A DNA stretch of 64,000 nucleotides, from the NCBI GenBank assembly GCA_001566295.1, contig KQ964259.1:124001-188000 (forward strand). Reading direction: 5' to 3'. The notes below the pieces were generated by a model. That model was given only the letters and a program-made list of their open reading frames with translations. It had not been told where the DNA came from and did not search any database. Shown here one piece after another: positions 9,295-19,563 of this stretch. Position numbers and translations under genes: made by a program. Position 1 is the first letter of the stretch. Every line of letters begins with the position of its first letter. This DNA comes from Microdochium bolleyi. Taxonomy: Eukaryota; Ascomycota; Sordariomycetes; Xylariales; Microdochiaceae.

Positions 9295-10781
9295 TGTTGC
9301 GCGATGGCGCAGTGACAGATGCAGGCGTCGAGATCTCTGGTGTTGGCGAGATGCGTTGCGTATGCCAGAGGCTCTGTCGGCTTCGCACTCTGATGTCCAG
9401 CGGATCAATGCTCGATTTATATCGGGGACCTCAGACGCCGCGGAACGAGCGGAATGTCATGGCAGCGGGCGTTCCCGCAAAGGCCCAGAGGCTGGTCAGC
9501 CCAGAGGCTCGGCGGGGATGCGACTGCTGCAAGGGTCTCATGCAGTTGGTCGCACCCTGTATGCGATGCGACACGGCACGGCCTCGAGTGGAGGCACAGG
9601 AGTTCCCAAGAACAAGGGATAGGGGAACGCGAGGTCAGCCTTGAAGTTGTAGTCATGGGGCAATCACCCACCAAGAGGAGAGTGTGATATCCAACAGGAA
9701 GTTAAAGCCTCACCTGCGCTCTGTGTGCGACAAGTCTCGCAGTTCCTGCATGTGGAAGCCATTACCTTGACAAGCACTTTAAGGGCCGTAGGTGAGGTGC
9801 ATTGATGGTCCCGGGCTTTTGGTAATGACAGCCGGATGCCACTGCCGCTGGAGAGCCCGACTGGCTACCATCTCCTCGGGATGCTTTCTGAGATGGCGAG
9901 GCAACCCTGTGACCGGTCAGCACCCATCCCTGTCTCCTTGTGCTCGGCACTTCCGATCATGGCCATAGATCCACACATGGCTGACGGAAAAAGCAAATCG
10001 TTTCTGCAGTCTTCAAACATGGTGCGTAAGATACAGGAACGCCTGCTCTGTTCGGAACTTTTGTCAACTGAACCCCAGGACCATGCCCGTGTTGGAGACT
10101 CCGTACACAGCCTCGATGGCCATGATCTTCACCCCTACTCCGCTTTGGGAAGCAGTTGCAGTGTCGCAAAGGCACGTCGTTAACAACAACACGGTGCCCC
10201 AGCATCCCTGCCAAGCACGTACTCGGTGAGACCGCCAGGGAGCAGCACCCCTGTGGTAGGAATCAGGCCATGCTCATGGCAAAACCTGCTATTAAAGATC
10301 GCTTAAAGTTGCTCAGTCTTTCGGGCCATCAGTAGTTCCAAGATTCTCCGCTGTGCTTGCAAGATACTCCAAGGACCGAAGAGCCATGGTCTGTCCACTA
10401 CGAAAGCTGGACCGTGGCGACAGCTGGTTCCAGGCCACTTCAACTGCTTTTGACAGACAGCGCAGTAGTCGCACTGCGTCTTCTTCGTGCAATATTTTTC
10501 CTAGTTTAGATGCTGCATACAAGGCTGCCAAATAAAAGGTGCTGCTCCCATGCCGAACGGGTATTTGACCATAAGGCGTCCAAGCGAGACGGTCTATTTT
10601 GGTCGTCAAGTTCGGGTACGTTTACCGACCTGGTCCAAATAAGTCCGCCACTTCTGCGGGGTTGCAAAGTGCTCAGCCTTCCTGTTGCAACTACCAGCAA
10701 AAGCTCGACTTGAACCCCTTCGGTCAAAATAACAGACTTTGGCCTCTATGACTCGAGCAGTACTTTGTCGCACATTCCAGA
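9295..10781. other. Intergenic region, possible gene remnant inside
   Basis: Divergent promoter space between the T5orf172 gene and a HET gene. Apart from the weak minus-strand fragment at 10313-10609, no frame resembles a protein. Confidence 0.45.
10313..10609 (-). pseudogene. Possible fragment of a regulatory protein C-terminus
   Basis: A minus-strand frame of 98 residues with a helical, leucine-rich stretch (FYLAALYAASKLGKIL followed by RLLRCLSKAVEVAWNQL). It vaguely recalls the tail of fungal Zn2Cys6 transcription factors. No upstream DNA-binding domain is found. Either a decayed remnant or chance. Confidence 0.2.
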
Positions 10782-12869
10782 ATGGATCTTTATGAGCCAC
10801 TGGACGCAGCCAGGCGCGAGATCCGTCTTCTCCGCATCAATGTCGACCTTCAAGAACGAGGGGCAGATGAAATCTGCGGCGTGCTCTCCACGGAGAGCTT
10901 TGATAGCATTCAATACCAGTACGATGCCCTTTCGTACATATGGGGACAAGAGCTCGGGAACGCGGAAATCTCCGTCAACGGTCAAGCATTCTCGGTGACT
11001 CGCAATCTCGACGACTTCCTCAGAGAATGGCGAAGACGCGCACGGCTTGATGCGTCTATGGCCTCGTCAGCTCCTCTCTGGGTGGATGCTCTCTGCATCA
11101 ATCAAGTCGACGAGGCCGAACGATCCAACCAGGTCGCCATGATGGGCCAGATATACCAGGCGGCGCGCAAGACCATATCGTGGCTCGGCACAGAGTACGA
11201 ATTGAAGCACGAAGACTTGTGCGCTATCGAGGAACTCTCCATATCCATCAGGAAGTCCGCACCTGGTGAGAGTCCTTTAGAAGTCATAAAAAGAACGACC
11301 CACGAGAACTTCTGGTACACGACATCTGCAAAAATATTCAACGAAGACGGGTCTGGTCGGCGGACAATCCATGAGTGGATTAAGGGAATACTCTGGCACA
11401 AATATTGGCGTCGAGCTTGGATACGACAGGAACTGGTCTGCAGTCATGACGTCATATTGTGGCATGCACAAACAGTTTCAGATCTCGAAGATTGGGTACG
11501 CATCGCGGAGTGGATGGGAACCTTGGTCGAGCTTGGCCAGCCAGATCTGATTGACAACAAGACTTGGCAGCACCTAGTACAGATACATGCTCTACACAGA
11601 GATGTGAACGGCTTCAGCTTCATGCAAGCACGGCGGATGTTCCAGCTTGCAGTGGAGACCCCCTGTGATCCACAGGAACGACGAGTTACTATTAGGCAAG
11701 CCGTCGTCGAGAGTAGACACTTGCGAGCTACCGACCCTCGGGACAAGATCTTTGCAATGCTTGGATTCTCTCGAGGCTTTCGCGCGCCCGATTACCAATC
11801 GTCAACTGAGCAAGTATACACAGATTTTGCTCGGCAATTCTGGATTGAGCAAGAGGATTACTCATTCCTCATTTGGGCCGGATCGGTTCACAATGTTCAT
11901 GGAAGGACCATATATGGACTTTGTGAAGCACAACACCTCTTCCTGCCGTCATGGGTACCAAACTGGGATCATCTGGCGCAGAGCCCACGGCCAAGACATT
12001 GGTACGAGTCGCATGATCTGAACGCCAGTGCCGGACTGCTATCATCCAGGGCAAGATCACCAACAGGGCATCGATTCCTGGCACTCTCTGGCTTAGAAAC
12101 AGATGTCGTCCTGAAAACAAAAGACGTGGCGTGCAGTATCGGCGCTGCCAGGTCGTTTGCACGCGAGGCACTCACATATCTCAATGATGCACATGACCTC
12201 AACCACAAGCAACGGAATTCAGGCTCATCGCAAAGTGCTGAAAAACGGCATCTACCAGATACAACTCGTGGCAAGATGATACTCCAGCTCGCCTTTGGGC
12301 CGAGTAAACTTGGAAGATCCGCTGCACCCTTCAGACACGTCGATCGTGCGAGCAAAGCATTTTACGCCCTTGCATTCGGAGTCCTGGGTACCATCATGTA
12401 CCAAAGGACTTACGAATCGGTGGCATCACACGTTCCACACAATGATCTCGCCAAGTTTCGTGCGTGCTTCATCAACGAGGCGGACGGCCTAGGGTGGACA
12501 CCTTCCGAGCTCGACGAGATCGATAAGGGACTCAGGCTCAAGTCCTCCCTCGACGACGACGAGATGTTCAACTTGTACCGTTCTGCACTGAGCGCATTGA
12601 AAAGCCACACGCACGAATTCAGTCTCGCACTGACGGGCAATGGCCGCATTGGATGGGTCTTTGGTGACACGAAGCCGGGAGACACGATCTGGATGTTCTC
12701 CAGCTGCCCATTCCCGATCGTGTTAAGGAAGATAGTAGGTGAGGAGCGCTACATGGTCATCGGTCCTTGTGAAATAGCAGGGCTGATGAATGGTGAGCTT
12801 GCTCGGGAAGTTTTCAGCGGGGACAAGGACAAGATTGCCGCAGCGATGCAAAGAATAGTACTGGCCTGA
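10782..12869 (+). CDS. HET-domain protein (heterokaryon-incompatibility type), intronless
   Basis: 695 residues. The HET domain occupies about residues 45-200: YDALSYIWGQ (block 1), LWVDALCINQVDEAERSNQV and MMGQIYQAARKTISWLG (block 2), then WRRAWIRQELV. HET domains are death-inducing modules of fungal allorecognition, structurally related to TIR domains, and usually act when a non-self partner is sensed. The long C-terminal region (residues 330-695) includes the motif LRATDPRDKIFAMLGFSRG, common in HET proteins, and a C-terminal segment (WMFSSCPFPIVLRKI..YMVIGPCEIAGLMNGE) typical of this subgroup. No NACHT, WD or ankyrin part is fused. The start at 10782 has no in-frame alternative before the conserved N-terminal part. 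Confidence 0.92.
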   Translation: MDLYEPLDAARREIRLLRINVDLQERGADEICGVLSTESFDSIQYQYDALSYIWGQELGNAEISVNGQAFSVTRNLDDFLREWRRRARLDASMASSAPLWVDALCINQVDEAERSNQVAMMGQIYQAARKTISWLGTEYELKHEDLCAIEELSISIRKSAPGESPLEVIKRTTHENFWYTTSAKIFNEDGSGRRTIHEWIKGILWHKYWRRAWIRQELVCSHDVILWHAQTVSDLEDWVRIAEWMGTLVELGQPDLIDNKTWQHLVQIHALHRDVNGFSFMQARRMFQLAVETPCDPQERRVTIRQAVVESRHLRATDPRDKIFAMLGFSRGFRAPDYQSSTEQVYTDFARQFWIEQEDYSFLIWAGSVHNVHGRTIYGLCEAQHLFLPSWVPNWDHLAQSPRPRHWYESHDLNASAGLLSSRARSPTGHRFLALSGLETDVVLKTKDVACSIGAARSFAREALTYLNDAHDLNHKQRNSGSSQSAEKRHLPDTTRGKMILQLAFGPSKLGRSAAPFRHVDRASKAFYALAFGVLGTIMYQRTYESVASHVPHNDLAKFRACFINEADGLGWTPSELDEIDKGLRLKSSLDDDEMFNLYRSALSALKSHTHEFSLALTGNGRIGWVFGDTKPGDTIWMFSSCPFPIVLRKIVGEERYMVIGPCEIAGLMNGELAREVFSGDKDKIAAAMQRIVLA

Positions 12870-14044
12870 GCAAGGAAAAATTGACACGAAAATAATGGGG
12901 GCAGAGAGTTCTGCAATTCTTCGTTTCCTAGCCAAATAGTGACAACTTGAGCGGAAAGGCGCGCGCCTCGTCCCAAAGCGTAGCATGATGACTGTCCTGG
13001 TCCCCGAACAAGACACAACAAAGAGAGAGCCACCTTGGAATCTTGAGGGGGGTTCGGGTCGTTTTGCTTGTTCACCGCACAAGTGACAGACAGTATACAC
13101 GACAAAAAGAAAACGCCATACGGTCCCAAACGGTAACATCAACCAGATCTAGACCTCCTCTTTTGCTCGGCCATGATCCGCATCTGGCACCTCGGCATAT
13201 GGCAATTAGAGTCGGCGCCCCAGCAAACAACGTGACTGTCTAAAGCGGCAGCAATATCACAACCAGGCCCAATGCCACAATGCATCTCGACTCCCCATGA
13301 GCAATTGGGCAGGGATGTACCCCGCAATCCGCGATGCATATTGCGTGCCGCTGCTGACAGGTTTGCCGCGGCATCTCGCGAGGAGGAATAACGTTTAGGG
13401 ATAATTACTCGGCGACCCCTGGACATCACCCCACGGGGATGGGCGCTTCCCTGCATTAGCTGCCAACGTTATGCATGGGCCTCAGGTGCAGTGTGATGCT
13501 CATTGGCGGGCTCCGACCAGTGAATGCGGCGAGGGGGACGGGAAAACGACCTTGTATTGTGGAATCACATGCTGGACCTCCGCAAAAGGTCGCTCGTTCT
13601 CAAGTCACGCAGCACCAAGGTATTGCCCTCGGATCCATTACAGGGCCTCCCCTTGTCCTTGCGGTGAAGACTGCAACGGTCAGCACGCCCGAGGCCGCCA
13701 CGGATGCTACCTCCACGCGGGGTATCAGACCCAATCCATCATGACCTTCCGAAGCTTGATTGTGCTCTGTGCACGCTGGCAACAGCTCCCGCCCATTGGC
13801 AGCGCATGCTTCGTGCTTGCAGTCATGTGCAAGGTTCTAATGCATAGGAGAAATGCGGAGATGACATGTCGCTGTAGTCGGAAGAATGATGTATAAAGCT
13901 GCCGGGACATTCCACGAGCTCACCAACGGAGGGTTTCTGGAAGATCAACGGCCTTGTCATCATCATTTCCTGCCAGTCGATTCGAGACATAGAGCGACTC
14001 TTGAGCCCAGCAGCAGTCCAATACAGCGCTAAGCATCCTTCAAG
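12870..14044. other. Intergenic region upstream of hsbA-like gene
   Basis: 1.2 kb without a credible gene; short open frames have no recognisable motif. It contains the TATA element listed next. Confidence 0.5.
13892..13897 (+). promoter_or_regulatory. TATA box of the HsbA-like gene
   Basis: TATAAA about 150 bases before the ATG at 14045, followed by a CA-rich leader. Position and context fit a TATA-driven, strongly regulated secreted-protein gene. Confidence 0.5.
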
Positions 14045-14557
14045 ATGAAGTTCTCCCTCTTCGCCGTCGCCGCCCTGGCCTCCACCGCCGTCGCGGACCT
14101 CGCCTCGATCCAGGCCTCGCTCAACGAGGTGAGCAAGCGCGTGACGGGCGTCAAGACCAAGCTCGACGCCTGGAAGGGCGACCTGCTCGGCACGATCCCC
14201 ATCGTGGCGGCGTCCGCCGACCTCGTCGTCACGCTGCAGATCAACACGCTCAAGATCAAGCAGTCGGGCAACCTCACCGACGACGAGGCCATCGAGGTCT
14301 CGGGCACCACGGCCGAGCTCATCACAAATACCATCCCGGTCCTGGACGCGCTCGTCGCCGCCCGCCCCAAGTTCGACAAGCTCCTGCTCCGCCCCATCAT
14401 CTACCTCAGCCTGCTCACCCAGAAGGACTCGACCCTGGACCTCAGCAGGGCCGTCGTGTCCAAGCTGCCGCCGGTGTATGCCGAGATCGGCGAGGCTCTG
14501 ATCCAGGAACTAATTGGGCTGTTCGATAATGTCCTCACTGTGTACAAGCCTTTCTGA
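14045..14557 (+). CDS. hsbA: Secreted hydrophobic surface-binding protein A family
   Basis: 170 residues starting with a clear signal peptide (MKFSLFAVAALASTAVA). The mature part is an all-helical HsbA domain, recognisable from SIQASLNEVSKRV..L, the central DDEAIEVSGTTAELI and the KLLLRPIIYLSLLTQKDSTL region. HsbA proteins are secreted, adsorb to hydrophobic surfaces, and in Aspergillus recruit cutinase-like hydrolases; paralogs are frequent in plant- and insect-associated fungi. Codon use is strongly biased to C/G in third positions, as in highly expressed genes. No introns. It faces the MFS gene tail to tail. Confidence 0.9.
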   Translation: MKFSLFAVAALASTAVADLASIQASLNEVSKRVTGVKTKLDAWKGDLLGTIPIVAASADLVVTLQINTLKIKQSGNLTDDEAIEVSGTTAELITNTIPVLDALVAARPKFDKLLLRPIIYLSLLTQKDSTLDLSRAVVSKLPPVYAEIGEALIQELIGLFDNVLTVYKPF

Positions 14558-15002
14558 GCGAGGAAACTGTGGTTCAAGAGGTTCTGAGGACGTCAGCGAT
14601 CTATGAGGGGGTCAGTGTCAGACAGGCGTAGTAGCATGGAGGCGGTAGTGGAGGAAGCATCTTCAGTTATATTGTATATGTACAATGCAGCGCAGGTTTG
14701 ACAAGCCTGGCATGTTCTTCGAGCGTGAATCACAACAGCCGTGTGCACTGTGACCACATTGCAGCGCTGGATCACACGCATACCTTTCGATGCAGGTCCA
14801 ACCTGACAACAATGCTCATTGCGATTCACCGACAGCTGAGACGCCATTGAGACGCCATCTGTTCACGCCCTATCCCGATCATATCAAGATGGCCAAACGA
14901 TGGACAAGCATCGCTTCCAAGACTTGCAGACACGAAGGTACTACGTCATACCTCGACAAGGCTCTCTTATCCGCCCGTCGACCGAGCACAAGCCACCAAC
15001 AT
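14558..15002. other. Convergent 3' intergenic region
   Basis: Between the stop codons of the HsbA-like and MFS genes. No gene seen. Confidence 0.5.
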
Positions 15003-16527
15003 CTACGTCAACCGCTTTACATGCCGCAAGACGATGACAACACCGCTCGCAAACATGCAAGCCCCCGTAAACACAATCATCCAGTAATATGACGAGCTCT
15101 CCAGCGCCGCCGTAGCAGACGATTGCTGCAGCGCACTACTCTGATGAACCAGCAACCCCCCGATCGGACCAGCAAGCACGTTCCCTATGCCTTTTCCCAG
15201 GTTCAGCAGCCCGAACACGATCGGACCGGCCGTGACATCGTCGTCCGCGACGGCCGTGCTCATCCGCCCCCACAGTGCGGTGAAGCCTGAGCCAAAGAAG
15301 CCGTAGAGCACTGCGAAGCCGATTAGTATGGAGAACGACCCGGCCAGACGCCACATGGCGAATGTCGCCACCGCGGCGACGAGGGTGGACGCGCAGGCGA
15401 GCGTATCGAGAGGGACGCGCCGGTCAGAGAGGTAGCCGAACATGAATTGCCCTGCGACCTGGGAGACGCTCATTGTCGCGAGCAGGACTGCGCCGGACTT
15501 GTCACCGAGGTCGAGCGACGAGGCATACGAGGGCAGATACAGAGCGGGGAAGAAGTAACCGAAGCCTTGGAAGAGGTTGGACAGGGTGTACAGCCAGAAG
15601 AGCGGACTTGTCAGGAAGGACCACTTTATCTTGAGAGCGGTCGTGTGTGCAGAATGAGGAAGACGGCCGTCGAGAAATGGGATCAGGGGGCCTGTCAATA
15701 TAGCCAGGCCGACAGCCACGGCACGTAGGGTGGTCTGGTAACCGTACTTTGCAAGCAGTGTCTGGATGATGAACGGCATGACGGCGCCAGAGACGCCGGA
15801 AGCACCGCAGAGCACACCGTATGCCATGCCGCGGCGGGCGATCCAGAACTCGTTGACCATCATGAGGATGGGGTAGTACAGGATCAGGAACCCGAGTCCG
15901 TACGCGACACCCTGGGTGAGAATCAGAGTCTCGAGGGTGTTGGCGAAAGAGCCGGTCACGAGTCCGCAGATACAAATCGGCCCTGTGCAGCATAAGAAGT
16001 CAGCGAGCCCCTACGATGCACTTGGGACGGTCTTCGAATCAGAGCAAGGGGACTTACATCCGACCCAAATCATCCGCCTCCTCCATCGCTGATGGCGCTG
16101 AATGAAAGGCATTATGAAAGGTGCGCCGATGTAGCCCAGGCCAGACGCAATCGTGCCCACAACGCCAATGTACGGACTGTTGGCGAACTCTGGGATCTTG
16201 GAGTAATAGTCCTGGAAGACACCAAAAGATAGCGGGAACCCTGTGCGTTGTTCAGCATCAATCCTCAGAGTCGCACAAAGAGGACGATGGATGCGTGCTG
16301 GGCATCTTACCCCAGAGAAGCGTCTCAAACACAAAGGCTGCCCCGAGCAGCCGCCACGCCGCAATGCCGCCGTCCACTGGGGCGAGTTGTTGCGCACGTT
16401 CGGCATTTTCTGGTGCGGGTGGCAGAGACACAGCCCGGGTGGTGGCTCCTCGGGACGGTGGCGCGGGCCACTCGTGCAATTCGACGGTGTCGCCCCCGGC
16501 GAGATTGATGGTCTCGGTAGTGCTCAT
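15003..16527 (-). CDS. MFS transporter, monocarboxylate-porter (MCT/SLC16) type
   Basis: Exons, in transcript order: 16527-16311, 16240-16058, 15982-15003, spliced at GTAAG..CACAG sites; 459 residues. A polar N-terminal tail of about 55 residues precedes the first membrane helix (WRLLGAAFVFETLLWG). The next helices match fungal MCT-like porters: FGVFQDYYSKIPEF, GTIASGLGYIGAPF, and ARRGMAYGVLCGASGVSGAV at the middle of the first half. The conserved YLSDRR follows in the second half. The family carries monocarboxylates, riboflavin or other small acids at the plasma membrane; the substrate cannot be read from sequence. Introns lie in the first third. Confidence 0.88.
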
Positions 16528-17222
16528 GCTGGCTCTGGTTGTCGATGTCGCGAAGTTCCAGATGCATCCAGGATACAACCGTGTTTGTTGTTGGAGAAAA
16601 GCATGTCCAGAGGGACATGGCTTGAAGATTTAAACCTCGGCGCCTTCTCCCGATCCAATGAGTCAGCCATAGCAGACGAAAGCCGGCATTGTCGCTTTGT
16701 TGTTTTTAGTAAAGAACCCCACTAGTTCAAGACTGACAGATTAGAAGTATATTACTGTAAGTCCGCGTTTTACTCTGTAGTTATTTATGGTTGCAATTTC
16801 AGCTGTAACCGAGGGACGTAGAGTAACAGGGTAGTAGAGTTGCAAGCCTGTGGCATCACAGAGGGCACTGCAGGGGGTAGAGGCTGCAATGAGGACTCAC
16901 CCTGCCTTGACGGCAGGTCAGGCTGACGGCAAGGCAACATCTGACCCTCCAGGGGGGAGAGTGCGGCAGGAGGCATGTTCGGCTCCGGGCGACCTGTTTT
17001 GCGGCCCAACTCCTGGCGCAGTCCGTCACCCCTCCCTTTTCTTCATCTTGCCCAGAAAAGGGCTCATTGACGGGGAGTAGCACTTGCACATCTCAATCCC
17101 TGCGAGATAGCGCCTCGACCTTCCGTCGACAGTCCTGCACTATCCTATTGTGCTGTCTGCTCTGCGCCCGCGCCGTCGTCGTGCCCACGCGAGCGCCATT
17201 GACCCCGCGCCACCACACGAAG
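16528..17222. other. Divergent promoter region between MFS and HET genes
   Basis: Divergent intergenic space with no gene. A pyrimidine-rich leader and several in-frame stops precede the HET start. Confidence 0.5.
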
Positions 17223-18990
17223 ATGCGGCTTTTGAACGCGGAGACAATCTGCCTCGAAGAGTACTTTGAGGAATCTGTTCCCAAGTACGCCATCTTGTCG
17301 CATACCTGGGGCCCAGGAGAGGTCAGTTTTCAGGATCTCAACCAGGATCCAAACCACAAGAGCAAGGCGGGTTACCACAAGATTGCCGAGTCTTGTCGCT
17401 TGGCTGTCCAGTATGGATACGGATACGTAAGTATTCAAAACGCACGCGCCTTTCTGTCACTATAGACGCGAGCTGATTCGCTGGCGACCTCAGGTCTGGG
17501 TCGATACCTGCTGCATCGACAAGTCGAGCAGCGCGGAACTCAGCGAGGCCATCAACTCCATGTGCCGCTGGTACGAAAACTCGGGTGTCTGCTTTGTGTA
17601 CCTGGCCGATGTGCCGTCGGACGATGACGTCTTCGACGACAACTCAGCCTTCAGCCAAAGCCGATGGCACAGCAGAGGCTGGACATTGCAAGAGCTGCTT
17701 GCCCCCAAACAGCACGTGTTCTTCGGATCGAATTGGGGCAGGATGTTCGACTTTTGCTGGGGTTTCGACCACGAAGCAGACGCAACCTCTATGAAACTTG
17801 CCTTCAACGCTAGCGCCAGATATCGGGCTCTCATGAAAGAGACCACAGACATCGACTTGATATCTGACCTTTATTACTTGGACTCGCCGTCACCTTGGAA
17901 GAAGTGTAGTGTCGCTACTAAGCTGAGCTGGGCCTCTAGGCGTCGCACCACCAGAAAGGAAGACATCGCCTACTGCCTCTTGGGGCTTCTCGAGGTGCAG
18001 ATTCCGCTACTCTATGGTGAGGGCGATAATGCTTTTCGGCGACTTCTCATCAAACTCATGGAACAAGACAACAGTCACGATATCTTTCTGGCCGGATACG
18101 GGGTGCCAGGTGTGGCGCGGGGCGATCTCTTGCCATGCGAGCCTTCAATGTGCAAGGGCTGCTCTCACGACAGCCTGCTAAGGTTATCAGCAAATGGACG
18201 TCCGCCGCACTACACGGTAACGAACGCCGGCCTCCTCATCAGTCTGCCTGTGATAGAAGTCTTCTCGAACAAGATTATACTCGCCGCTCTCGATTTCGCG
18301 ACCAACGACAAGCACCGTCTGCGTCTCACCTTGCCCCTTGCGCCTTGCGTTCCTGATAGCGATATCTACGAGATCGTGCCATATCATGGCATCGTGCTTG
18401 TGAACAAACAAAACGCAAGCTCGGCCAAGGTGCGAAATATCTATATACGCATAAAACCACGTATCACAAAGGCATATTTGCAGCCGAGGCTCCCGAAAAG
18501 AGACGTACAACAACTACTTGACTGCGGTTTCGTGGTTCTGTCGGTATATTATGCCAGGCAATATGATTGCTCTGGAAGCACGAAAGGTATGGAATACCAG
18601 AGGCCGAGGGGTCCTTCAATCTACATACTCGGCTCAGAAAAAACGGCCGTCAATCTCGCTATCCTCTGCGCGGTTGAAGATTCTCGCCATTGTCTCGGCC
18701 TGCGGCAGACCCGTTGCGCAAGCGCCATCGAGTTCTTGTTGCAGGCGGAGTGGAACCCATATATCCCCCCGGGCAAGGAACAGCACGAGGAATATGTCCT
18801 GAAGCAGACGAAATGGTCATCGCGAAGGCCTATTGGGAAGGCCAAGGTCCAATGGCACCAGACGATCACGACAAACCTCAAAGACCCCCGGACTCCCTGG
18901 AAGAAGCCTAAGCGCATCAGGATTTCATACCCACCAGAAGCAATGGATGGTCAGGTTAGAGTTGAGCATCTTGATGGCTACCAGGAATGA
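17223..18990 (+). CDS. HET-domain protein of the HET-E/HET-D N-terminal type
   Basis: Exons 17223-17426 and 17494-18990 (intron GTAAGT..CTCAG, phase 0); 566 residues. It begins MRLLNAETICLEEYFEE, the usual N-terminus of this subgroup. The HET blocks follow: YAILSHTWGPGEVSFQDL, then VWVDTCCIDKSSSAELSEAI, SGVCFVYLADV and SRWHSRGWTLQELLAP. The motif SWASRRRTTRKEDIAYCLLGL with LLYGEGDNAFRRL is the conserved region just after the HET domain. In Podospora such N-termini are fused to NACHT-WD40 sensors. Here the protein lacks both and ends in a beta-rich region of unknown role, so it may be an executioner acting with a separate sensor. Confidence 0.93.
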
Positions 18991-19563
18991 TACATGTTGG
19001 TATTATGAGCAACCCGGTTTATCTAGAACGACAGCGGCTCACAAGACAATCCGTTGGCCTTCGTAGGCCGACCGTGTGGCAATCTCCCCCCCGGAGACAT
19101 GCGGTTGTGTCAGATGCATCACCTGCGGCCTATGGGAAGAGGCTAATGGAGGACGCATAATGGGCTGACTGCAGCGAGGGAAAAAACGCTGAGATTGTCA
19201 CGTAGTTGACGTTATCATAGATTTAACACCAGGGTGAGAGCCTGACCTGCCATCAGGGCAGTGTGAGGCCTCGTAGTCAATCCTCCAAACTCTTTTATGA
19301 GAGTTGAACATGCATGTTAGAATTGATGAATGAGAATTCTTTAATATTGTTATCCTGTAGCTAGACCAAGCCTAGGACACAATGTTCCTGATGTACAAAA
19401 GACGATGCAACGCGGACCCGGACCAAGGAGAGAGACGAAAACGACAGAGAACATCCACACATGTCATTCATTAAGTTAACCGAATCGCACCCGCGCTCTT
19501 TTTCTCAATCACCCGAAAGCACCTTTTGTAGCCAACCCACCTCCCCGAGGTCATCTTTCTCGA
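18991..19563. other. Convergent intergenic region
   Basis: 3' ends of the HET gene and the ankyrin gene. No gene seen. The part at 19290-19360 is comparatively AT-rich. Confidence 0.5.
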
